Part shown: positions 1-11,345 of the stretch, one piece after another
Numbering within the stretch: position 1 is the first letter of the stretch
How the letters are laid out: each line of letters begins with the position of its first letter
DNA from: Diphasiastrum complanatum
Taxonomy: Eukaryota > Streptophyta > Lycopodiopsida > Lycopodiales > Lycopodiaceae
Direction of reading: 5' to 3'
NCBI GenBank assembly: GCA_029204225.1
Contig: CM055111.1
Span: 1,373,578-1,437,577 of the forward strand
DNA length: 64,000 nt
The notes under the pieces: model-generated
Told to the model about the DNA's origin: nothing
Seen by the model: only the letters and a program-made list of their open reading frames with translations
The model's database searches: none
Translations under genes and position numbers: made by a program

Positions 1-92
1 TTTTTCACGTAGATCACTACGCATTGAAACATTTAGTGTTGTCGTGCCTTAGGTTTGCCTATGGACGGCAGTATGTCTGTTACATGGAAAAG

Positions 93-775
93 GAGCATTG
101 ATTCATGTGGATAGGGCACATGAGACCTAGCAATGGAGATCCCTATGGCTCACATTCACAAGGAAGCTAGAAGCTCTCACTTGCAAATAAGCCAAAAGAT
201 TCACAAAATGATATCTCTTGCCTAGTTATAGACAATGCTCTTACTTAACTTAACTATCTTGAGGGATAGTTAGCCCTTGTTAAGTATAATTTAAACTACA
301 TTGGGCCCTTGTTGACCTATTATCCTTATATTAATTACTTTGGAGGGCCTAAAGAGGGAACCGCCTTGTTATTAAGTCTAATAGCTCCTTTTAGACCTAC
401 AAAGCTTACAATTGTGAAAAATGCAAAAATAAGCTTGGAAGAAGCCAAAAATCTTGTATATAGGATAGACACACATGTGTGGAGCTTGTTCCCACGTGTG
501 AAACTAGTGTACTTTTCATGTACCATAATCATATATGTTGTACATATGATTTAATTCAAGTTCTAGTGAGTAAAATGGCCAAAAACTAGTAACATAGAAA
601 CTAGTAACTATTCTATCCCTCTTGAAATTTTTTTATTCCCTCTTGATCTTAATCTGACAACCAATCCCTCTTGAGGATCAAATTAGGATCCACTCTTGGT
701 CCTTTTTGTACTTTTTCCACAACAATGGATTTTATATTGCCTTGAAAAGCACTAATGTACTAAAAGTACATGACA
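93..775. repeat. Dispersed repeat D, copy 1, interrupted by a solo LTR
   Basis: Bases 93-412 and 722-775 match 9976-10373 on the same strand. Shared blocks include the stretch around tggatagggcacatgagac, the phrase ttatagacaatgctc, and ggagggcctaaag. The right end near aatgtactaaaagtacatga also matches. Together the arms look like one old element or LTR split by the insertion at 413-721. No reading frame is convincing in it. Its class is unknown; an LTR or a non-autonomous element are both possible. Confidence 0.75.
413..721 (+). mobile_element. Solo LTR of the X/LTR-C family, internally deleted
   Basis: The segment starts TGTGAAAAATGC and ends TTTTTCCACA. It is flanked on both sides by the 5-bp duplication ACAAT (408-412 and 722-726). 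It is the reverse complement of both ends of the LTRs at 29344-30193, 33857-34687 and 42013-42790, but lacks their middle, giving 309 bp instead of about 780-850. The related copy of repeat D near 10,300 has no insert and serves as an empty site. No internal region is present, so this is a solo LTR formed by LTR-LTR recombination, later shortened. Confidence 0.85.
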
Positions 776-1236
776 TTGTGTGTGTAATATTTCCTTCTAA
801 TTTACATATTTATGCAATAATTGATATCTCAATTTCATAGTAGTATACTTTTGTGTAGTAAATGTGGACATCTCCATTCATTTAAAATAAGTTGATCCAA
901 GAGAAAATATTGAGTAAAATGGCTAGCCAAACCATAAACTACAAGTAATGTTATATAGCACTTCTGTCCAACTACACTTTACATATCAAATGCCAACCAA
1001 TTTCTGTAAATTTTGCACATCATATTTGGTTTGTTTGCTCATAACGTTCTTATGAATTCTTGTATGTCCTTGTGGTGTTTATTGCTAAATAGAGTTAAAC
1101 TCTAGATCTCTAGGAGAGGAATGAAGACATGCACCAAAATTTCATTTCTTAGAGAATTCATTATATTATTAGGATATGTTTTTATCCAATCGAAAATCTA
1201 TCCCCTTTACAAGCTTGAAGTAGTATTAAATAAGCA
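776..1236. other. Spacer with no gene seen
   Basis: This AT-rich stretch lies downstream of the SDR gene. I see no domain-bearing reading frame and no recognisable repeat. It probably holds the 3' UTR and polyadenylation signals of the minus-strand gene, but no single signal stands out. Confidence 0.4.
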
Positions 1237-1665
1237 TCAAAATGGAATCTCAGCTCGCTCTGCAAGAAACTTTCCAAACGGTAGTTCTAAAGGTGTTAAA
1301 AGTGCAAGCCACACTGCAGTATCTGCCCCTTCCTCCACAATGTCGTTACCCATTCCAAGAGACATATCGGTTTTTGTGTAGCCTGGAGTCATGGCATTGG
1401 CATATACCTTTTGGCCATCTTCCCTACTCAACAATTCACGAGCAAGTACCCGTGTGTATGCATTGAGAGCAATTTTTGAGACACAATAGTCTGAGTATGC
1501 TTCAAGACCTCTTCCTTCAAAATCAATTGTAGGCCAACCTTTGTTTCTTATTTGACCATTTGTAGCATCAACTAAAAAGTTGTTCATAAATGAGTCAATT
1601 ACACTTTTTGATAGCATTTCATCAGAAATAACTTCCTTCAACTCCTCGCTCTTAAGATTTTGTGG
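1237..1665 (-). CDS. SDR-family oxidoreductase, last exon (catalytic half)
   Basis: This is the 3' exon of a classical short-chain dehydrogenase/reductase resembling plant neomenthol dehydrogenase, salutaridine reductase or carbonyl reductase types. Such enzymes reduce or oxidise carbonyl/alcohol groups with NADP(H) in the cytosol. About 40 residues precede the active-site block YCVSK, which fits YxxxK. It is followed by ALNAYTRVLARE, the NAMTPGYTKTDM segment and VEEGA, the usual order in this subfamily. The exon starts after an acceptor (tttctttggag) and stays in phase 0 with the upstream exon at 2200-2379; the stop TGA is at 1239-1237. It encodes 142 residues. The exact substrate cannot be read from sequence. 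The rest of the Rossmann domain lies upstream. Confidence 0.85.
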   Translation of the reverse strand, partial: PQNLKSEELKEVISDEMLSKSVIDSFMNNFLVDATNGQIRNKGWPTIDFEGRGLEAYSDYCVSKIALNAYTRVLARELLSREDGQKVYANAMTPGYTKTDMSLGMGNDIVEEGADTAVWLALLTPLELPFGKFLAERAEIPF

Positions 1666-2199
1666 CTCCAAAGAAAGGCATTAAATACTGGCATTGATAC
1701 AAAATAGAGAATAACATACTAATATATTTTTGCAAATTGGAAAAGCCTTTCGAATTCATAGCTTACATACAAACCAAGCCACTTGCTAGCTCAAGGTAGG
1801 AAGTCCATCTTAACATTGACACTCCAAACACGTTATTTAGAATAAAAAGAAAAACGTCATCTTAAATAGTGCACAGTAGTGGTTTCTATTTCCCAGTTTG
1901 AAAATCAATCCTTACATACAATGAATTCATTAAAAAAATAGTAACATAGAATAAAAAAATTCATCAAGCTACAAGACCACTACTATGTATTGGTTGCATC
2001 ATAGAGCAAGTAAAGGTATAGCATAGGCTAGTAGGCTTTGAGTGTTACATTTGATGGGCTTCATATAAGCAATAGTTGCAACTCATTATAATGCATAAGC
2101 TAGAAATCAAAAAACACTTTACAGGATGAATGGAAAATAGCTATGAAAGCATAATAAATGCTACTTTTGAACTAGTAAATGCAATTGCCTTGGACTCAC
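1666..2199 (-). other. Intron of the SDR gene
   Basis: The donor is GAG followed by GTGAGT (2199-2194 on the minus strand), and the acceptor ends TTTGGAG at 1666. The intron is 534 bp and AT-rich. Phase 0 is kept on both sides, supporting real splicing. Confidence 0.75.
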
Positions 2200-2379
2200 C
2201 TCAAGTTCCCCAAAACGTGAGCTAATATTGATGATTCGACCACCAATCTTTGATGGTCTTATTATTGAAAGAAGAGATTCTATAACCTTCTTCACACCGT
2301 AGTACTTTGTCTCAATTACATCCACCACCCCTTGCTTCTTGTCATTATGAAAGTATGAAGTTATTCCAACATTATTGAT
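2200..2379 (-). CDS. SDR-family oxidoreductase, middle exon
   Basis: The exon is 180 bp, exactly 60 codons, and follows an acceptor TTGCAG. It opens with INNVGI, the NNAG structural motif of SDRs (A changed to V), runs through the helix ETKYYGVKKVIESLLSIIRP and ends with GGRIINISSRFGELE, which contains the catalytic serine. In related plant genes this exon lies between the nucleotide-binding exon and the YxxxK exon, as here. The TGxxxGIG exon that should precede it was searched for by eye on the minus strand up to about 5 kb and not recognised. Either the first intron is long or the gene is 5'-truncated. Confidence 0.85.
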
Positions 2380-4190
2380 CTGCAACTAAAAACTATCAAA
2401 TATAATCGATTCGTCATTTTTGTAAATCTCATTTTATAATAATTTCAAAAGCACAAACTATTACATGTCAATCCTGAATAAAAGCCAATAAACGATGTGT
2501 TTATGTTAATAGATTGTACAAAAAGAAAATTACAAGAGATGCTTAAGGAGCATAAATCATTTTTTAACTTTTAGAACTTGATATCATACATACTTATTTG
2601 ATACATTTTCATTAAGAATGTGTTTTTTCAACCTACAAAGAAAAGTGAACTTTTCAAGACATACCCATAACAACCCATTACATGATTACTAGAAAATATC
2701 GATAATGTAAAAATCTCTTTTTATTCAAATACAAGTATAATAAACAGTCAGCATTTCAACTCTCTATCAATTCTTCAAATCGTAAGATACCTTACTGACC
2801 CACACCAATCCTCAACAAAATAAATAAACTCTTTGAGAATAGTATGTTTGCACAACCAGGCTTTATTTAGTCCTACAAGCCTTAGTTATCCAACTCTAGT
2901 CAAGTGGGAATATGAGAATATATAAATCGGGTTTAAGCAATAAATGTGCCAAATGCCAATTAGCATTGCTTCCTATAAACCATATGCTCAAAAGGCCATG
3001 AAAATTTGATAGTAAAACTTTAGGACACCAATCACCAATAAGTTTTAGCAAGTATGGTGCTCAACACTTTCATCTAACCCTTATTTAGTTACGGGTTGGG
3101 GGCAAAGGAATGGCAAGATGCAATAGCTAGAAAGGCATTATATGGTAAACATCTCTAATCAAGTACAGAAAACCATAACAAACACAAACTAAAGAAACCA
3201 TAGACAAATATAATTTTGAAATGACCCTATGTTTGACAACTAAGGCATTTTTTTGACATGGAGATTCTATTTGGTAATGGTCATGTGCAAAAAGTTCATG
3301 AGCTTAACTATTCGTAAAGCACTCCTAAAAAATTTCATGTGTATTTAGTAATAACATTAATTGCAGGAATTTGACAGTTGTAACAACTTGAAACATTACA
3401 AGAACCTTATAACTCTATAATGTCCTCAAAAAATGGTTTTACTACAAGTAAAATGACATGTTTTTCTACCAACAGTAAAAACGTTTTACCACATGTAAAA
3501 AAATATTACCACATTCAAAAAACATTTCACTTACTGTAAAAACAAAATATTACCATATGACAAAACAGCTATATTATCTGCAGCAATGGTGAAAAAAGAA
3601 ATAGAATGATAATCTTTAGAGTCCTGCACACAACTAGATAAACATGGAGCATTGTACATAGCTAAATCTAGATAAGGTTAGAGATTCCATTCTTCTTTAG
3701 CTTAAAGATCAGAGGCTAGGCAACATGAATCATACTAGAGCTGAGGTTTTGAGCTCCATAGACGAAGACGCATTCATAGTAGAACATTTTCGCACCAATG
3801 GCAAGAAAGAAGGATTCATCCCTTTGGTTACCTTCAATCGGCGATGTGAGAGAGAAACCACAAAATTTAAGTCAATCTGGTGATAAGATCTACTGTTCCA
3901 TTTGTAGGATGTATTATATTCATCCAATGCAATTCATCACGAGCGCTCTCCTCATTACGAGCTCCTGAGCTCCAACACACATTCAGAGTTCCATAGCTAG
4001 CGCAACTAAGAACGTCCTCCTTCCACAGTCAGCACAAATAGCCAGCACCATTCCTGAACATCTGAGAAAATGCGTGCGGTTTAAATGGCCAAAGGTAACT
4101 CTCTAAGTTTTTTAGAGAGATAATAACTTTTGGAAATTTGAAAGAAATTTTTTACGAGTGCTTTACGCCGGGGAAGGCCCGAGGGCCTTA
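2380..4190. other. Upstream region or first intron of SDR gene; no exon recognised
   Basis: No SDR first exon (glycine-rich TGxxxGIG) is visible on the minus strand. At 3425-3560 there is an AT-rich patch in which ttttac and gtaaaa alternate, forming many small inverted pairs. Short open frames near 3730-3927 and 4289-4537 on the minus strand carry no recognisable domain. Confidence 0.4.
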
Positions 4191-4194
4191 AATC

Positions 4195-4224
4195 GGGGAA
4201 GGCCGGAGGGCGGGGGCCTTCCCC
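4195..4224. repeat. GC-rich perfect hairpin
   Basis: Ten bases, GGGGAAGGCC at 4195-4204, pair perfectly with GGCCTTCCCC at 4215-4224 around a 10-nt purine-rich loop. A related half-copy precedes it at 4169-4188. It stands out from the AT-rich surroundings. Function is unknown. Confidence 0.7.
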
Positions 4225-4699
4225 TATACATTAGGCTGTGGGAGCACGGCCAGAATGTCACTACTAGTTCCATAATATGTCAAGTTCCCTAGTAAGTAAA
4301 GAGCGTCATATACTGCTTCGTATTGCTTATTTCAACGCTGAGCAGTCTAAACAAAAGTCTTTGATTAAGAATTCTTTTGAAGCTTCTCATCGTTGAAGAA
4401 GTCATTGACAAGTGTTTCGTAGTTGCGATGCACAAAGGCTCATAAAAGAGCCTACACAGTTCGTTAAAGACACTAGAAATACCAGAGGAGGAGATCAAGC
4501 AAAAGAGACACAGACAAACGTTTTCATACAACACCAAATACGCTGAACCAGAAGTTGTTATGGACGAATCGAGAAAGATGTAAAACTTACTGATTGCTAT
4601 TGCTCATGATTATGGTTGCACGCTGCAGCCGATAACAATGCAGAGGTAAGGAGAAATGCAGCAGAGGTAAGGAAAAATGCAGCAGCGCACTATGAAGTC

Positions 4700-5237
4700 G
4701 TGCACTAAGTGGTTTCTTAGGTGGCATCTTCTAGAAATGTGGGGTCCTCCAGAAATGTGGGGCAATCCACATCATGTTGGAGGTAGAGTGGTTCCTCCAA
4801 CCTACGGTGTCATCATCTATTGGGCATGTTTCTGCCAGAGGCTTGTCTGCCTTCGGACGTTGACGTTTTTTTACCACCGCAATTTTCGGAGGCAGGAGGG
4901 AGGTAGGAGATCATATTCTTCAAACATTCTATTCTCTGTCTTCCATGTGGCTCTCTCTTAGTTGGCCACATGATGGAGGCTGCCATCGGTGGTTGCCTCT
5001 AATGGCAGCCTTCAAAAATGTGGTGGCAGGCCACATGTCGGAGGTAAAATGCTACCTCCAACCTATGTGTCATCGTGTGATTGGGCATGGTGCTGCCAGC
5101 TGGCAAGATGTTCTAGAGGCTAGCCTGCTTTCAGAGATCGACTCTTTTCACCTCGAGAGAGAGCCAACCTTTGGAAGCAGGAGGGAGCTGGTAGGAAGGA
5201 ATATTTTAATAATATTCCCTCCTACTCCTCCATGTGG

Positions 5238-5277
<40 letters not shown>

Positions 5278-5510
5278 AGATGATCGAGGCTGCGACCGGT
5301 GGTTGCCTCTGGCGGTAGTCTCCAGATAAGTGGGGGCAAGTCACATGTCGGAGGTAGAGTGATACCTCTGACCTCTATGTCATCATGTAATTGGGCATGT
5401 TTATGTTAACTGGTAGAGGCTATACTTAAAGGCTAATCTACCTCGGAGGTTGACTTTTTCAACGTCCGGAGGTAGTAGAGAACTTTACTCCTACCTCTTC
5501 CATGTGGCCC
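4700..5510. repeat. Three diverged tandem units of about 270-310 bp
   Basis: Each unit repeats the same order of landmarks: cacat..tcggaggtaga/aaatg, a cctccaacc-like block, tcatc..attgggcatg, a gaggct..cct block, a gacttttt..cggagg block, and ccatgtggc. The ccatgtggc landmarks lie at about 4943, 5230 and 5499, and the ggaggtag landmarks at about 4777, 5041 and 5352. Simple-sequence DNA has grown immediately after ccatgtggc in units 2 and 3. Short open frames here are by-products of the repeats. Confidence 0.75.
5239..5274. repeat. (CT)18 microsatellite
   Basis: A pure CT run inside tandem unit 2, directly after ccatgtggc. Confidence 0.95.
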
Positions 5511-5517
5511 CGGCCCT

Positions 5518-5532
5518 CACACACACACACAC
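5518..5532. repeat. Short (CA)n microsatellite
   Basis: A CA run following ccatgtggccccggccct, at the equivalent place in tandem unit 3. Confidence 0.8.
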
Positions 5533-5700
5533 CTTGGCCCCATAAGATTGTTTAAGTCACTTAGAGGCCAACAGTGATGTCAGAAGTTGAAAATAATGAC
5601 CTGCACTTTTTTCCTTACCAGGCCACTCGCCGCTTTTCCACCAAAATTCCTAATTGTGCAAAAATGTGACCACAACCAAGAACTAGAGTGTGAGGAACTG

Positions 5701-5703
<3 letters not shown>

Positions 5704-5774
<71 letters not shown>
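5704..5774. repeat. (CT)n microsatellite, about 71 bp
   Basis: Uninterrupted CT/TC run. Long Arg-Glu or Ser-Leu reading frames across it are artefacts of the dinucleotide. Confidence 0.95.
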
Positions 5775-6650
<876 letters not shown>

Positions 6651-6939
6651 GGCGAAATAGCAACTGTCATAGCCCTGCTATGATATTTCACACAATTTAT
6701 CAACTTCTTCGTTACAGTACAAGTAGATTTACTATATTTGAGGTCTAGTGAGAACCAATTGTACACAATGGCTTGTTAGTCGGTGGGACCCGATTCCAAT
6801 AAGTGGCAACCTGAGTCATGCAGAGGTTGCCACCAAAAAGGAAGTCTATGTAAAGTCTTTTTAGTGAGAGTAAAACACCGTGTGTGCATAAGCTCTTTGG
6901 TTTTTGAAAAAAAATTATATGGTGTTTAAGTCGAGAAAA

Positions 6940-7389
6940 TGTGAAGATTTTGCAAAATCTAGCTTGATTAGTTTATACTTTCATGTACATATGTAAATCT
7001 CACATGTGTGGAGCATGTTTAATCACTTACTGGAATGTGGAAACAAAAAATTACTCATGATTGTGGATGTTACATTCTATTAGAATTTGTGTCAAAATTC
7101 TAGCTTTTGCATATAGCTTTGCTTGATACAATATTTTGCATTTTTGTGAAAACCCTAAAATTGATAGGTTCTATTTATTTTGAAGTTGCTGGACTTTTCA
7201 AGAGTGTGTTTAAATCTTAGGAGTGTTCAAAAGTTCATTATATTGTGGTAGATCAAGTGTGGTCAAGATATCATCAATTCTATGTGCTAGATTTGCTAGA
7301 AGAGAGAAAAAGAGAGACTAGATTGATTCCAAATCTTTGTGATTTCTTCTTGTCATGATTTATTGATTTTCAAGAGAGTTCTAGGTACA
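6940..7389 (+). mobile_element. Probable 5' LTR of a decayed copia element
   Basis: Starts TGTGAAGATTTTGC and ends ggtaca just before the leader of a copia gag at 7428. Its first 90 bases match the minus-strand LTR at 11807 downward, including the block tcacatgtgtgga. The primer site is not the usual tggtatcagagc, so the right boundary is tentative. Confidence 0.55.
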
Positions 7390-7427
7390 TTGGAACAGGT
7401 TCAAAGAATAATATCAATCATTGCAAC

Positions 7428-8317
7428 ATGTCTACAAATGGAGGCTTCATGTTGAAGAGCAATGATAGGCTTACCTCAAGCAACTATTCAATTTGGAAGG
7501 TGAGGATGGAGTCCTTGCTAGAGATGAATGAGTTGATGGATATTGTTGTAGGCGTGGAGGAGAGACCTTTGGCAACTCAAGAGAAATTGAGGTATGCCAA
7601 GAGGGAAAAGAAAGCTCTAAATGTGATCAAGATAAATGTGACTAATGAACTTCTCAAGGAAGTTGGTAAGTGCACTGCATCTAGTGAAGTTTGGGAAACC
7701 TTGAAGAAGGTTTATGAGTCCAAGTCTACATCTAGGGTTCTAACCCTAAGGAGGTAGATTTTCCAAGTCTTCAAAAGAAGGATGAAAGTGCTCATGATTT
7801 TTTTTTTTTTAAGGTTAAAGCTTTGAATGATGAATTAGCATGTATTGGTGAAAGCATTAAGTATGTAGAGCTTGTTCAAGTTGTTCTTAATAGCTTGTTG
7901 GATGATCATGCTAACTTGGTGTAAAGTTTTGCTATTCAAAAGACATTGCCAAGTATGTAGGACTTGCAAGAGGTCTTGGTGGCTGAAGATTTTAGATTCC
8001 AAAGCATGAGGAGGATCATCTTCTACATCTCAAGTTGGAGAGGAGGACGCTATGCCATTCAAAAGGCAAGCTCAAGGGAAAGGGCAAAAGAAAATGGTCA
8101 AAAGGGCAAGATCAAGGTGAGCCTTCTACTTTTCTTGGCAAGAAGAAATATAGATCTAATGAAATGTTTCTATTGTGGAGTCAAAGGACATTTTTCTAGT
8201 GATTGCTTCAAGACAAAGAGAGATCAATGTGAGAAACAAAGCCATCTAATTCTAGATGAAGATGGTGTTGATGAACAAATTTCAAATGATGTCTTTGATA
8301 TGTTATGGAGCTATTGA
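7428..8317 (+). pseudogene. Ty1/copia gag, broken by stops
   Basis: The first 110 residues are a UBN2-type copia Gag, with SNYSIWKVRMESLLEMNEL, then INVTNELLKEVGKCT and WETLKKVYESKS. It is closely related to the family A Gag at 13700. A TAG stops it at 7755-7757 and a T13 run follows. Recognisable Gag continues in pieces (NDELACIGESIKYVELVQ) to the zinc knuckle CFYCGVKGHFSSDC near 8165-8205, then stops. Gag would form the cytoplasmic virus-like particle. This copy cannot make a full-length protein. Confidence 0.85.
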
Positions 8318-8574
8318 TCCTTGGTAGATTGATAGTGGAGCTATATCACATATGACATTTCATAATGAGTATTATTCATTATTGATGGCATTTGACGGTG
8401 AAAGAAGGTTATCTACTCGGCCAATGATGGTGAGTGTGCAATCAAAGGGATTGGAACAATTCCTATTTCTCTCTCTACCAATAGGAATGTCAATTTGAGG
8501 AATGTTCTGTTCATTTCATCAATCCCCAAGAATTTTCTTAGTGTTAGTCAAGTGCTTGATGTGAAAGATTGTGA
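8318..8574 (+). pseudogene. Copia protease remnant
   Basis: The active-site region reads IDSGAISHMTFHNEYYS around 8328-8380, matching the copia DSGASSHMT signature, followed by frameshifted pieces equivalent to YSANDGECAIKGIGTI and LFISSIPKNFLSVSQVLD. The reading is lost in several places. It ends abruptly where an LTR fragment begins at about 8575, so integrase, RT and most of RNase H are deleted. Confidence 0.75.
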
Positions 8575-8917
8575 CTAGTTTGATCATTTTGTCAATATTT
8601 CCATATTTGGCATCAGTGAGGCCAAAACTTGTTTTAGACTTAGAGAATAACTTTTCAAAGTTCATTAGTCTAAATTTCATTTGAATAAACACTTTTTGAA
8701 AGTGTGGGAAAGTTTGGAAGCAAGTTTTAGGAGATTCAAATTTGAATAGTTGGGTACATTGAATCTAGACCCAAAAATTGTAGGGTTTGCATTTTGGAGG
8801 GAAAGCCAAATAACCAAATAGGGTTTGGACCTGTTATAAATGGATGTAACTCATGGATAGAGTGATCTTATCTCTTCTCTATCTCATTTCATGCTTATAC
8901 ACGGTTCTCTTGGGCAA
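8575..8917 (+). mobile_element. LTR fragment of copia family E
   Basis: Collinear with the reverse complement of 24570-24900. Matches include ctagtttgatca, gacttagag, acttttcaaagtt and tctcatttcatgcttatac. It lacks the first 17 or so bases of that LTR, so the deletion that joined protease to LTR removed the LTR tip. Confidence 0.7.
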
Positions 8918-8919
8918 GA

Positions 8920-9012
8920 AATCCTTTTTTTCATGCAAGGAGCAAGCATATTGAAGTGGCTTATCATTTTGTGAGAGAACAAGCAAAGGAGTAGAGCTTC
9001 ATGTTGTTTATG
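8920..9012 (+). pseudogene. Copia RNase H tail fragment
   Basis: Encodes FHARSKHIEVAYHFVREQ followed by a stop. This matches the C-terminal part of copia RNase H, closest to the family E copy at 24914-25144. It is only about 30 residues and sits after, not before, an LTR fragment, so the local order is scrambled. Confidence 0.75.
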
Positions 9013-9312
9013 ATGCCCATATATACATGGGAGCTCCAAACCCCTCATAATCATATTAAAATTACAAGTCGAGATAGGTCTAGTGACCTCCTAACGGGAT
9101 AATAATCTAATAATCCTAGGCATGACAAGACTCATATCCTAGTTTCTATATTTTATCTTTTGAGGATGTGATTTTTTTGGTTGAACTCCGTGTTGATGAC
9201 TTGATTGTACAAAAATTAAATAAAGCATAGTGGATATAATCAAAATAAATCTTCAAATTAAATTTGAAATGATTGATCCTAACCTTATGCATTATGGTCT
9301 TGGAGTCGAAGT

Positions 9313-9960
9313 GTGGCAAAAGTTACAAGAGATAGGGTTGACACAAGCCATATATGTCAAAAATTTTCTATACGTTTTCAAGCTAAGTCAATGAACACTC
9401 CTACTGAATCATGTAGAAAGATTTCTAAGTTTGATAACTCTAAGTCATTTGATGGGTACTTATATATGCAACTTGTCGGAAGCTCGATTTACCTCACTAC
9501 GACTAGGGCCAAACATATGTTAGTTTATTAGCATTGTGAGTCAATTCATGAAAACAGCCACTAAAGTGCTTTGGAAGGTGGCCAAACACATTTTGAGGTA
9601 CATTAAAGGCATTTCTAATTATAGTCTAGTGTATAAGAGGCAAAGTAATCTACTTGAAGTTCAAGGCTTTGTTGATGCAAATCGAGGGGGTGACTATGAT
9701 GATCAATCAACTATATATTGTGTATCTCAAATAAAGATATAACAATGAGGTATGGTGAAATGGTGGAATGATGGTTGAAAGAATTGGTTGTTAACAGACA
9801 TTTACATTAAGGTATTGGGTGCCAAATACAAACTAATATCAATAAGAATGGAAGTAAAGCTAATAGCAAGAAAAGCTACAAAGCATTCAAAATAGCATAT
9901 CCATAAAAAGCTAAAATTAAGAAGATCTCCATGGAATTACATTAAGGATGAGGAAATGAT
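9313..9960 (+). pseudogene. Degenerate copia RT/RNase H remnant
   Basis: Two adjacent open pieces carry the RT-RNase H connection: LVGSSIYLTTTRA, then after a stop VSQFMKTATKVLWKVAKHIL with RYIKGISNYSLVYKRQSN and the start of RNase H, VQGFVDANRGGDYDDQST. The expected second aspartate environment is altered (DANRG in place of DADWG). Weak RNase H-like pieces continue to about 9960. The lineage differs from family A. Confidence 0.75.
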
Positions 9961-9975
9961 TACATGTAGTAGAGC

Positions 9976-10373
9976 ATGAATTCATGTGGATAGGGCACAT
10001 GAGACTACAAATGGCAATCCCAAGGCTCACATTCACAAAGGAGGAAGAGAAAAGGATCTCCAAGTTATCTCTCTTGCAAATGAGCCAAAAGATTCTTAGA
10101 ATGATGTCTCTTGCCTACTTATAGACAATGCTCTAACTTAAGCAAACATAACTACCTTGAGGGATAGTTAGCCCCTAGTAAGTCTTATTTAGTATACATC
10201 GGGCCCTCATTGGTCTATAATTCTTATTTAATTCCTTTGGAGGGCCTAAAGATAGAACTTCCTTGTTCTTAAGGATAATAGCTCCTTTTAAGCCTATAAA
10301 GCTTACATTGGATATTATATAGCGTTGATAATTACTAATGTACTAGAAGTACATGATAGACAACTAATACCCA
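9976..10373. repeat. Dispersed repeat D, copy 2 (empty site)
   Basis: Matches 93-412 plus 722-775. The point equivalent to the solo LTR insertion (after agcttaca, before ttggat) is uninterrupted, so this copy shows the pre-insertion state. Confidence 0.75.
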
Positions 10374-10626
10374 ACACCAAGAGAAGGATACTCAATTATA
10401 ATTTTCAGACTCATAATGAGAATTAAGCACTCGAAATCATAACATTTTCTAACATCAAGATCACATATGATAGGAAGAGGTCAATTCCTACTTCTCAATT
10501 ACTATAATTATAAGCTTTAGGTCTCTTGCCGAACTTTGTATATCTTCTTAGATAGATAACTCTAAATAGTTATTCATATCAAGACTAATTTCCATCAATC
10601 TCTCTTACCATTTTGAAAGTTTTCTA
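10374..10626. other. Spacer with no gene seen
   Basis: AT-rich sequence between repeat D and the integrase remnant. No domain or repeat partner recognised. Confidence 0.35.
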
Positions 10627-11094
10627 TTAGCTGATCTGCTTCATGTCCCAAGGTACATATTTCTCCTTGCCTTTATCACCTCCAACTTTGATCCTCTTAA
10701 ATAAGAAAGGTGTGTCCCTCCTCCAAACTATCTCATAAACTGGTGGAGTGGTATCACAAGGCACATCACCATGCCCATCATCAAGAGAATCTATAAAAGA
10801 CTCATCATCAAAAAAAATTCCTACAACACCATCTTTAGTACCTAATGTGTCATCCTTTTCAGCATCTTCATCCTTGTACATCATTGATTCATTGACGATA
10901 ACTTCGTAACTCACATGCATTTTCCTTTCCAAATGACCAAAACTCTTGTAGCCTTTAACATGATCATCAATATCTATGAAGATGCATTTTAGCACTTTCC
11001 CATAAAATTTATCTCTTTTTTGTGAAGGTTTTACATGTGTGAAGACCTGCTCAAAGCCCACAATTGATCTTCTAAGGTATTGGTAATTGCACAT
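10627..11094 (-). pseudogene. Copia integrase C-terminal remnant
   Basis: The 155-residue frame contains VFTHVKPSQKRDKFYGKVLK, CIFIDIDDHVKGYKSFG and RKMHVSYEVIVNES. These align with the copia integrase C-terminal block (CFVHVPxxxRxKLxPxxxKCIFLGYxxxxKGYR...SRDVxFxE). An acidic tail follows and no RT is present downstream. The frame is open, but upstream catalytic integrase is missing, so it is a fragment. It lies next to the X copy 3 LTR and may be the older sequence into which X inserted. Confidence 0.7.
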
Positions 11095-11345
11095 AGATCT
11101 ATCACATAGATTGCACCCTACAATCTTCCTAGATTGATTCTAAGGCAAGAGCACAATTGCATGCATAATGAATCCACATTCAATTGGCACTCAAAGTACA
11201 TAAAAAACTAAGTTTAGTACATGCTTTAGAGAGATAAAAATAGCCTACTCTTGAGTAGAGAGAGAAAGTGAGTGAGCCCTCAAGTGGAGAGAAAATATGA
11301 GGAAAAACTATGTGTATCACATAGAGTGCTTCACAAAAACTTATA

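Noticed and set aside
1121-1466. Plus-strand frames over the SDR exon
   Set aside because: Shadows of the minus-strand exon, which has motifs and splice sites.
3425-3560. Possible MITE formed by ttttac/gtaaaa words
   Set aside because: No clear terminal inverted repeats or target duplication; compositional pattern only.
7390-7406. tRNA gene or B-box (ggttcaaag)
   Set aside because: No cloverleaf partner sequences; more likely a chance match or an unusual primer site.
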